NCBI RefSeq assembly: GCF_021117385.1
Contig: NZ_CP088252.1
Span: forward strand, 2,046,001 to 2,110,000
DNA: 64,000 bases
Source: Frateuria soli
GTDB taxonomy: Bacteria > Pseudomonadota > Gammaproteobacteria > Xanthomonadales > Rhodanobacteraceae
Direction of reading: 5' to 3'
Part shown: one piece after another, positions 57,568-64,000 of the stretch
How positions within the stretch are numbered: the first letter of the stretch is position 1
How the letters are laid out: each line of letters begins with the position of its first letter
Notes under the pieces: model-generated
What the model was told of the DNA's origin: nothing
The model's input: only the letters and a program-made list of their open reading frames with translations
The model's database searches: none
Made by a program: the position numbers and the translations under genes

Positions 57568-60210
57568 TCACGGGTCCGGTTCGTCCAGGCTCGTGCCGAG
57601 GACGTACCGGACCTTTGACAGCAGATCCTCCTCGCGGAACGGCTTGCTCACGAGGCGATCGTCGCCGATGTCCTTGAACGCGGCGAAATCGGCATAGCCG
57701 GTGAGAAACAGGATCGGCAGCGAGGGCCGCCTGGCATGTGCCTCGCGCGCCACCTCCGCGCCGTTCATGCCCGGCATGGCGTAGTCCATCAGCATGAGGT
57801 GCACCGCGTTGCCCTCGCGCTCGAGCACGTCGAGCGCCGAGCCGCCGCTGCCCGCCTCGATCACCTCGTAGCCGCGCTCGACGAGGATGGCGGCGGTCAC
57901 CTCGCGCACGTCGGTGTCGTCGTCGACCAGCAGGATGCGCTGCCGCGTGGCGCTGGCCACATGCACCGGCGGGTGCGGCGTGTCCTCCACATGCGCGACG
58001 GCGCCGGCCGCGCGCGGCAGGTAAACCTTGACCGCGGTCCCCTCGCCTTCCCGCGTGTCGATCCGCACGCCGCCGCCGGACTGCTTGGCGAAGCCATACA
58101 CCTGCGCCAGCCCCAGGCCCGAGCCCTTGCCGACCTCCTTGGTGGTGAAGAACGGCTCGAATGCCCGCGCGAGCACCGCCGGCGCCATGCCGCTGCCGTG
58201 ATCGGCCACTGCGACCATCACGTAATCGCCCGGACACGGCTCCTCCGGGCGCGCGGCCGGATCGCGCAGCGCGACGTTCGCAGTCTCGATGATCAGCTCG
58301 CTGCCCACGGGCGAGGCGTCCCGTGCATTGATCGCCAGGTTGAGGATCACCAGCTCAATCTGGGTCGGATCGACCAGCGCGGCCCACAGTCCCGGCTGCA
58401 ACTTCATCGTCAGCTGGACCGAGCCGCCCATGGAGCTTTGCAGCAGGTCGCGCATGCCGGCGACGATGCCGTTGAGGTCCACCGCCTTGGCCTCCAGCCG
58501 CTGGCGCCGCGAAAAGGCGAGCAACTGCGCCGTGAGCTTGGCTCCACGCGCAGCGGCCTCCTTCATGAAGGTCAGGCGCCGGCGTATGTGCGGGTCGCTC
58601 TCGAATTTCTCCGCGCACGCCCGCTCGAGCATGCTGATATTCCCGGTGATCACCGTGAGCAGGTTGTTGAAGTCGTGCGCCACGCCGGAGGTGAGCTGGC
58701 CGACCGCCTCGAGCCGCTGCATCTGGCGCAGCGTGGCCTCCACCCGCTCGCGCTCCTCGATCTGCGAGCGCAACTGGCGGTTGGTCGCGGCCAGTTCGGC
58801 GGTGCGCTCGGCCACGCCGCGCTCGAGCGTCTCCCGCGTCTGGTGCTCCATCGTGCGGTCGCGCAGCACCTTGAGATAACCGAGCAGCCGGCCGCCGCCA
58901 TTGCGCAGCGGCATCATCTGGCCGCTCGAAAAGAACCGCGAGCCATCCTTGCGCACGCGCTGGCCATCGGTCTGCGCGCGGCCGCTCTCGGCCGCGCATT
59001 TCATTTCCTCTTCCAGCACGCCCTGGTCGCGGTCCTCCGGGGTGAAGAAGATGTCCGCCCGCTTGCCCAGCACCTCTTCCTCCTTCCATCCCAGCAACCG
59101 CTGCGCACCGGCATTCCACAAAGTGATGCGTCCCTCCAGGTCGAGCGTCAGGACGCCGTAGCCGGTGGTGCTTTCCAGGATCAGCTTGAGCCGGTTGCTG
59201 GTCGCGCGCAGCGCGGCCTCGGCGCGCGCCCGCTCGACGCTGGCCCAGGTGCGCTCGGCCACCTCGCGCACGAGCGCCTCGTCCTCGTCGGTCCAGCGCC
59301 GCGGTTCGCGTTGCTGCACCGAAAGAAAGGCCGCCAGCCGGCCACCCTTGACCAGCGGCACGGTCAGGCTCGCGCGCAGCCCGCCGAGGGCATGGTGAGT
59401 CCTGGCCACCTCCGGTTCGATGCGCGGGTCGTCGAACGGGTCGTTCACCCGGATGGCCACGCCAGTGAGTGCCTCCGCGATCAACCTCGGGCCGAACTCG
59501 GCCAGCCGGTGGCGTCCCACACCGGTGGACATGCCGCGGCGGGTCCAGTCGCGCTCGACGCTGAAGTATTCGCCGCTGTCGTCCACTTCCGCGTAGCCCA
59601 CGCGGTCCGCGCGCAGGTGCCGGCCCAGCCGCCGGGCGGCGGCGGCCATCACCTCGCGCGGATCGGACAGGTCGCGCAAGGCGTCGCCCAGCCGCGTACG
59701 GAAACGCAGGCGCCGTTCGGCCAGCACGCGCTGGGTCGTCTCGATGGCTTCGTTGATGAGGCCGGCGACCTGGCCGCCCTCGTCGCGCACCGGCCCGATC
59801 CAGTAGTCGTAGTACGCCGCCTCGCGAAAGCCGTGCCGCTCCAGCATGAACCGCGCATCGCGGAAACAGCTGGGTGTTCCCTCGAGCGCGCGCCGGATCG
59901 CCGGCTCGGTGATCTCGGGCGCTTCGGGCCAGACTTCGCGGAACGGACGCCCCAGTGCCTCCGGCCTGCTGCCCAGCAGCGGCCGGTACGCATCGTTGTA
60001 GAGGCAGGTCAGTTCGGGCCCCCAGCCGAGCGCGATCGGCAACTCGCTCTCGAGCATCATCGATATGAGCGTGCGCAGCGATGTCGGCCAGCCGTCGAGC
60101 GGACCCAGCGGCGACGACGACCAGTCCAGGGAACGGATACGCGCCGCCATCTCGCCGCTCCCGGCGAGGAACCCGCCTCCCGCTGACGCTGGCGTGGACG
60201 ATCCTGGCAC
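57568..60210 (-). CDS. Hybrid sensor histidine kinase (PAS-GAF-PAS-HisKA-HATPase-REC)
   Basis: An 880-residue soluble hybrid kinase. The N-terminal region (about 20-150) has DWSSSPLGPLDGWPTSLRT and a PAS fold, closely resembling the kinase at 50821. A GAF domain is at about 170-320 and a second PAS at about 335-450 (LTLDLEGRITLWNAGAQRLLGWKEEEVLG). The HisKA phospho-acceptor is in SGVAHDFNNLLTVITGN, and the ATPase motif is DHGSGMAPAVLARAFEPFFTTK. The C-terminal receiver has the acceptor Asp in LMLMDYAMPGMNG. Start GTG at 60210, chosen because AAGGAG sits five bases upstream. Confidence 0.9.
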   Translation of the reverse strand: MPGSSTPASAGGGFLAGSGEMAARIRSLDWSSSPLGPLDGWPTSLRTLISMMLESELPIALGWGPELTCLYNDAYRPLLGSRPEALGRPFREVWPEAPEITEPAIRRALEGTPSCFRDARFMLERHGFREAAYYDYWIGPVRDEGGQVAGLINEAIETTQRVLAERRLRFRTRLGDALRDLSDPREVMAAAARRLGRHLRADRVGYAEVDDSGEYFSVERDWTRRGMSTGVGRHRLAEFGPRLIAEALTGVAIRVNDPFDDPRIEPEVARTHHALGGLRASLTVPLVKGGRLAAFLSVQQREPRRWTDEDEALVREVAERTWASVERARAEAALRATSNRLKLILESTTGYGVLTLDLEGRITLWNAGAQRLLGWKEEEVLGKRADIFFTPEDRDQGVLEEEMKCAAESGRAQTDGQRVRKDGSRFFSSGQMMPLRNGGGRLLGYLKVLRDRTMEHQTRETLERGVAERTAELAATNRQLRSQIEERERVEATLRQMQRLEAVGQLTSGVAHDFNNLLTVITGNISMLERACAEKFESDPHIRRRLTFMKEAAARGAKLTAQLLAFSRRQRLEAKAVDLNGIVAGMRDLLQSSMGGSVQLTMKLQPGLWAALVDPTQIELVILNLAINARDASPVGSELIIETANVALRDPAARPEEPCPGDYVMVAVADHGSGMAPAVLARAFEPFFTTKEVGKGSGLGLAQVYGFAKQSGGGVRIDTREGEGTAVKVYLPRAAGAVAHVEDTPHPPVHVASATRQRILLVDDDTDVREVTAAILVERGYEVIEAGSGGSALDVLEREGNAVHLMLMDYAMPGMNGAEVAREAHARRPSLPILFLTGYADFAAFKDIGDDRLVSKPFREEDLLSKVRYVLGTSLDEPDP

Positions 60211-60336
60211 GCTTGCTCCTTGCGTGCGTCCCTGCGCGCCGGGCCTGGTGGGGAGGGTCTGCCCCCCTCCCCCGGAAACCCGGTGGCTGGGTGGCGACCG
60301 ACCGGCGCACCCCGGCGGCCGACGCGAGGGGCGGCC

Positions 60337-60352
60337 TGTGATGTGCGTCACA
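60337..60352. promoter_or_regulatory. Perfect CRP/Clp-type palindrome TGTGA-N6-TCACA
   Basis: TGTGATGTGCGTCACA at 60337-60352 matches the CRP/Clp consensus in all ten conserved positions. It lies in the 265-bp gap between the divergent hybrid kinase and thioredoxin-reductase-like genes, 127 bp and 124 bp from their starts. In Xanthomonads, Clp is a CRP homologue that loses DNA binding when c-di-GMP is high, and the neighbouring genes make or break c-di-GMP. Confidence 0.7.
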
Positions 60353-60475
60353 CTATCGATCGCCCTTTGTCGCCGGGCCGGCAAAGAGCCGTGAGGGTCC
60401 TGTCTCGCCGCGCCCGCTGGCTGCGGGCGGTTTCACGTCGCGGCTACTCGTCCTGTCGCCCCATGGCACACCCGC

Positions 60476-61375
60476 ATGTCCGAAGAACCGCTCGACTGCC
60501 TGATCGTGGGTGCCGGCCCGGCCGGTCTCACCGCGGCGACCTATCTGGCCCGTTTCCGCCGCCACATCCTGGTGGCCGACGCGGGGGCCAGCCGTGCACG
60601 CTGGATTCCGGCCAGCCACAACTGCCCGGGCTTTCCCTTCGGCGTGGCCGGCAACGAACTGCTGGCGCGCTTCCGGCTGCAGGCACAGGCCTACCGCGTA
60701 CCAGAAGTGCGCACGCGCATCACCCGGCTCGACCACCATGCGGGAGGCTTCGTCGCCAGCGACGACCGGCAGCGCTGGCACGCGCGCACGGTGGTGCTGG
60801 CCACCGGCGTGGTCGACCGGCTGCCCGCGCTCGATCGCGTGGAGCAGGCGATCGCCACCGGCGCCGTCCGGCTGTGCGCGGTCTGCGATGCCTACGAGGC
60901 GCGCGACGACGTCATCGGCGTGCTGGGGCCCGCCGACGAGGCAATCGGGCATGCGGCGTTCCTGCGCACGTTCTCCCGCCACGTCTGCGCGCTGGCCATC
61001 GGCGATGCTCCGCTGGACGAACGCCTGCAGCGCCGCGCATCCGACGAAGGCGTGCAACTGTGGCCCGCGCCGCAACGCCTGGAACTGGTCGACGGCGGCT
61101 GCCAGGCGCACTTTGCCGACGGCCGCCGACTACGGCTGGAGACGCTGTATCCGGTGCTGGGCGCCGACGCGCAGTCGGGTCTGGCTGCCGCACTGGGCGC
61201 GCGGCTGGACGACGCAGGGGCACTGGTGGTGGACGAGCACCTTCAGACCAGCGTGCCGGGGATCTACGCCATCGGCGACGTGGTGAGCGCGCTGAACCAG
61301 ATCAGCGTCGCGGTGGGACACGCGGCGATCGCGGCGACCACCGTGCACCGGCGGTTGCCGCGCAACTACTCCTAG
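60476..61375 (+). CDS. Thioredoxin reductase-like flavoprotein
   Basis: A 299-residue FAD-dependent pyridine nucleotide-disulphide oxidoreductase. The N-terminal FAD site LIVGAGPAGLTAATYLARF, the VVLATGVVDRLPAL block and the C-terminal GIYAIGDVVSALNQISVAVGHAAIAAT are intact. The redox pair is C134/C137 in LCAVCDAY. The pyridine-nucleotide loop reads VLGPADEAIGHA rather than a clear GxGxxA, and the HRR motif that holds NADPH's phosphate is absent. It may use another donor, or NADH. ATG at 60476. Confidence 0.82.
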   Translation: MSEEPLDCLIVGAGPAGLTAATYLARFRRHILVADAGASRARWIPASHNCPGFPFGVAGNELLARFRLQAQAYRVPEVRTRITRLDHHAGGFVASDDRQRWHARTVVLATGVVDRLPALDRVEQAIATGAVRLCAVCDAYEARDDVIGVLGPADEAIGHAAFLRTFSRHVCALAIGDAPLDERLQRRASDEGVQLWPAPQRLELVDGGCQAHFADGRRLRLETLYPVLGADAQSGLAAALGARLDDAGALVVDEHLQTSVPGIYAIGDVVSALNQISVAVGHAAIAATTVHRRLPRNYS

Positions 61376-61396
61376 GGGCGCGGCCGCTGCGCGCCC

Positions 61397-62281
61397 TCAC
61401 CCTGCCGAAGCGGCCGCCGCCGGCAACGTGGCGCCCGTCAACAAGGCACGGATCTGCCGCAGCTTCGCTTTAACCCTGGTTTCATCCTCCGCGCCCAGGC
61501 GCATCAGCAGTCGTTGCCCCGCCGAGCGCGCCTCCAGCCCAGGATCGGCATAGCGGTAGAACACCTTGGGCTGGACCAGCCTCACCGGGGCATCGGGCAC
61601 CGGCGCGGCCAGCATGTCGTCGATGGCGACGATCAGGCGGTCGTTGAAATAGCCCTTCGGGTAACCCAGGTCGCGGTACGCCTGCTGGAACAGTGGATAG
61701 TGCGCGACGTACCAGGCCACCAGCGCCCTGGGATCGATGCTCTCGAGCACCTGCATATAGGGCCCGTAGCGCTCGGCGTTGCGCGGGCTCAGCGTGATGG
61801 CGCCATCGGCCTGCTCGACCAGGAATGCGCCCTTGGGCGTCTTCAGCGGAAGGATGTTGGTGCCCACGCTCTGGCGCGGCAGCGCGTCCACCGTGGCCAC
61901 CGCGCGGCGGATGATCTGGTCACGCTGCAACAACCCGTCGAGCGCGTTGCCGCCCAGCGCCAGCAGCGCGCTCGCCACGTCGGTATCGCTGGCATCCAGC
62001 GCCGGCAGCGGCGCGGTCGAGGCCGGCGCCGGCGCGGCCTGTGCGATGGGGTGCCGGATCGCGGTCGAGGCGGCGGCCGGTCCCGCACCCGCGCTGCCGG
62101 GCGCCGTCGACGACGCCACCGGCGTCGGTTCGCCCCCGGCCTGCGTGGCCTTGCGCCAGATGAACACGCCCACCGCAATGGCCAGGACCACCACCACGCC
62201 GGAAACGAGCCATTGCCCGATCGAAGACTGCTTCTTTTTCAATGCGCCTACCACCTGTCTGGAATGCCTGCCCCCTTGCAT
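61397..62281 (-). CDS. DUF3014 membrane-anchored protein
   Basis: A 294-residue protein with one hydrophobic segment near the N-terminus (WLVSGVVVVLAIAVGVFIW), then an Ala/Pro/Thr-rich linker to about residue 90. A DUF3014 domain follows, with RRAVATVDALPRQSVGTNILPLKTPKGAFLV and YPKGYFNDRLIVAIDDML. The function is unknown; the domain would face the periplasm. The start is uncertain: ATG at 62281 lacks a clear ribosome binding site. Confidence 0.82.
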   Translation of the reverse strand: MQGGRHSRQVVGALKKKQSSIGQWLVSGVVVVLAIAVGVFIWRKATQAGGEPTPVASSTAPGSAGAGPAAASTAIRHPIAQAAPAPASTAPLPALDASDTDVASALLALGGNALDGLLQRDQIIRRAVATVDALPRQSVGTNILPLKTPKGAFLVEQADGAITLSPRNAERYGPYMQVLESIDPRALVAWYVAHYPLFQQAYRDLGYPKGYFNDRLIVAIDDMLAAPVPDAPVRLVQPKVFYRYADPGLEARSAGQRLLMRLGAEDETRVKAKLRQIRALLTGATLPAAAASAG

Positions 62282-62327
62282 AACGCCCGTGGCGGCGATG
62301 TGCAACCCGCACGACGATGGCGACCGC

Positions 62328-63026
62328 TCAGGGAACCGAACCGAACAGCAAGCCGGTGCCCGTCGTCACGCCCATCGCCAGTGCGCCCCAGAACGCGATA
62401 CGCCACGCACCGAGGCCGGCCGATGCGCCGCCCATTCGCGCGGCGGCAGCGCCGAGCAACGCCAGGCAGGCCAGCGATACGGCGAACACCAGCGCCAGCT
62501 GCAGCGACGCAGGCACGACCGCCGCCACCAGTAGCGGTACCACCGCACCGAGCGCGAAGCTTGCCGCCGAGGCGGCTGCCGCCTGCAGCGGGCGGGCGCG
62601 GAAGACCTCGGTGATGCCCAGCTCGTCGCGGGCGTGGGCGTCGAGCGCGTCATGCGCCATCAACTGCGTGGCGACCTGCCGCGCCAGGGCCGGATCCAGC
62701 CCGCGCCCCACGTAGATGGTCGCCAGCTCGCGATGCTCGGCATCGTGGTCGTTGGCCAGTTCCTCGCGCTCGCGGGCGAGCTCGGCCTGTTCGTTGTCGG
62801 CCTGCGAGTGCACCGAGACGTACTCGCCCGCAGCCATCGACATCGCGCCGGCCACCAGCGCCGCGACGCCGGCGAGCAGCACGGCGTGGCGGTCGGCGTG
62901 CGCGGCCGCCACGCCCATCAGCAGGCTGGCGGTGGACACGATGCCGTCGTTGGCACCGAGCACGGCGGCACGCAACCAGCCCATGTGGCCGGTGCGGTGG
63001 CGTTCGTTGTGGTGATGGGGACGCAT
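62328..63026 (-). CDS. VIT1/CCC1-family membrane transporter (iron/manganese type)
   Basis: A 232-residue protein of the vacuolar iron transporter family. Membrane segments flank a cytoplasmic acidic region (about 70-130) rich in Glu and His (QAELAREREELANDHDAEHRELATIY). The family motif WLRAAVLGANDGIVSTASLLMG is at about 16-37, and GEYVSVHSQADNEQAE is present. Members export or store Fe2+ or Mn2+. The His-rich N-terminus MRPHHHNERH supports metal handling. ATG at 63026 is preceded by AGGAG. Confidence 0.9.
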   Translation of the reverse strand: MRPHHHNERHRTGHMGWLRAAVLGANDGIVSTASLLMGVAAAHADRHAVLLAGVAALVAGAMSMAAGEYVSVHSQADNEQAELAREREELANDHDAEHRELATIYVGRGLDPALARQVATQLMAHDALDAHARDELGITEVFRARPLQAAAASAASFALGAVVPLLVAAVVPASLQLALVFAVSLACLALLGAAAARMGGASAGLGAWRIAFWGALAMGVTTGTGLLFGSVP

Positions 63027-63178
63027 GCGCGCTCCTGGGTCCGGCGGGTGACGCGAGCATACCCTCGACGGCACCGATCGACCCGGCCGTGCATCAAGCC
63101 ACCCCTTGCCGGCGGGGTTTTACAGGGTGGTCACCGCCCGCGCGGCAGCATGGGGGCAGTTTCCCTGAAGGAACCGCC

Positions 63179-63532
63179 ATGTCCCGATCGACTACCCCGA
63201 CCGGCCCCGGCGCGGGCAAGACCACCAGCAATCCGGCCATCAGCGGCTCTGGCACCGGCATGGGCGCAGGAAACGCCGCCGGTCCGGGTGTCGCAGGCGG
63301 GGTGCAGGCCGGTACCGTCAACCATGCCACCCAGGGCGTCAGTACCGGCGACACCACCGATCCGAGTCTGGGCAGCGGCATGGCCGTGCCCGGGCAGGGC
63401 AACCGCATGGGCGACGCGGCCACCGGGGGCGCCCCGGGGATGGGTGAGAAGCCGCTGGGTATCGGCGGCGCACCGATCGAGCCGCACGAGCTGCCCTACA
63501 AGGTGATCGCGCCGCCGAACACGGTCCGCTGA
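63179..63532 (+). CDS. Small glycine-rich hypothetical protein
   Basis: A 117-residue protein, Gly, Ala, Thr and Pro rich with few hydrophobic runs, no signal peptide and no Cys. It has loose repeats of the form G-x-G-x-A-G-N and an ordered-looking C-terminus (PIEPHELPYKVIAPPNTVR). AAGGA precedes the ATG. Composition suggests an intrinsically disordered protein. The family is not recognised. Confidence 0.65.
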   Translation: MSRSTTPTGPGAGKTTSNPAISGSGTGMGAGNAAGPGVAGGVQAGTVNHATQGVSTGDTTDPSLGSGMAVPGQGNRMGDAATGGAPGMGEKPLGIGGAPIEPHELPYKVIAPPNTVR

Positions 63533-63643
63533 CCATCCCGGCGCCCGCACGGCACGTGCCGGCACACCTGCAGGCGCATTCCCGGGTGCGACCATGGGGT
63601 CACGCGGTCACGGGATCGAGCGCTACGCGCGCCGGCGAGGCAC

Positions 63644-63673
63644 CAAAGAAAACGGGCGCCCGAGGGCGCCCGC
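63644..63673 (-). terminator. Rho-independent terminator of rplI
   Basis: On the minus strand a CGGGCGCCC/GGGCGCCCG stem is followed by TTTTCTTT. It lies 28 bp beyond the rplI stop. Confidence 0.85.
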
Positions 63674-63700
63674 TTGGATTGCCGCAATGGAAGGATCGGC

Positions 63701-64000
63701 TTACTTGTCGCCGACCACGATCACCTTGACCTGCGTCTGCACGTCGGCGTGCAGGCTGATCACGACTTCGTACTCGCCGGTGTTGCGGATCGGGCCTTCG
63801 CCCTGGATCACTTCGCCCTTGCCGACCTTGTGGCCGGCGGCTTCCAGCGCCTCGGCGATCTCGCGCGGGCCGACCGAGCCGTACAGCTTGCCTTCCGGGC
63901 TGGCGTGCGCGGTGATGGTCACCTCGGCACCTTCCAGCTTGGCCTTGCGCGACTCGGCCTCGGACAGCAGGTTGTTGGCCTTGGCCTCGTACTCGGCGCG
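63701..64000 (-). CDS. rplI: 50S ribosomal protein L9 (C-terminal 99 codons, cut by window edge)
   Basis: The frame reads [20 protein letters not shown], the connecting helix of L9. The C-terminal domain [38 protein letters not shown] and the ending VKVIVVGDK follow. The N-terminal domain lies beyond the window. L9 binds 23S rRNA at the base of the L1 stalk. Stop TAA at 63701-63703, terminator just downstream. Confidence 0.95.
   Translation of the reverse strand, partial: RAEYEAKANNLLSEAESRKAKLEGAEVTITAHASPEGKLYGSVGPREIAEALEAAGHKVGKGEVIQGEGPIRNTGEYEVVISLHADVQTQVKVIVVGDK

Overview
The window is GC-rich DNA from a gammaproteobacterium. Gene content and protein wording point to the Xanthomonadales, most likely Rhodanobacteraceae (Dyella, Rhodanobacter, Luteibacter type). 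This placement is an inference from family resemblance; no rRNA gene is present to test it. I see no phage, integrase, transposase, tRNA, rRNA or CRISPR array. Both ends are cut: hfq at the left edge (3' end missing) and rplI at the right edge (5' end missing).

Layout. 1-6.4 kb: miaA-hfq on the minus strand, a small membrane protein, the threonine catabolism pair tdh-kbl, an rRNA pseudouridine synthase and an OmpA-type porin. 6.8-12.5 kb: the 2-methylcitrate (propionate) genes prpD, prpC and prpB, interrupted by a TerC-type membrane protein behind an apparent yybP-ykoY manganese riboswitch and by an outer-membrane barrel. 12.7-17.6 kb: a dicarboxylate/amino-acid symporter, ahpC-ahpF behind an OxyR-like site, and a MerR/TipAS regulator. 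17.9-20.9 kb: mdh, an aspartate aminotransferase and a cyclophilin. 20.9-25.8 kb: a trehalose locus with two secreted trehalase-type enzymes (GH37 and GH65), followed by a broken junction. There the first 45 codons of a LacI regulator are joined out of frame, through 13 copies of a 6-bp repeat, to the last 118 codons of a TonB-dependent receptor.

25.9-38.9 kb reads as a poly-3-hydroxybutyrate (PHB) scavenging locus. It holds a secreted 3-hydroxybutyrate-oligomer hydrolase, a secreted type 2 PHB depolymerase, a TonB-dependent receptor, a GntP-family permease, and a two-component system of the CrbS/CrbR (MxtR/ErdR) type whose kinase carries a solute-symporter domain. Two housekeeping genes (an RluA-type synthase and yaeQ) sit inside it. 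The inferred route is depolymerase outside, receptor across the outer membrane, oligomer hydrolase in the periplasm and permease across the inner membrane. This is the best candidate for a little-described system here.

39-50.6 kb is mostly housekeeping: typA, an MscS channel, a cardiolipin-synthase-like phospholipase D, exonuclease III, a large M14 metallopeptidase, a PepSY-like protein, thpR, a cupin and a YceI protein. 50.8-60.2 kb is a signalling island: an HWE histidine kinase, a GGDEF-EAL protein, a GGDEF cyclase and a hybrid kinase. The two kinases share an N-terminal sensor region. A perfect CRP/Clp-type palindrome follows at 60337-60352, in front of a thioredoxin-reductase-like flavoprotein. 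The window ends with a DUF3014 protein, a VIT1-type metal transporter, a glycine-rich protein and rplI.

Intergenic DNA carries two recurring palindromic families. One is built on CCCTCTCCC/GGGAGAGGG and is sometimes in inverted pairs. The other is built on GTAGGAGCGC/GCGCTCCTAC.
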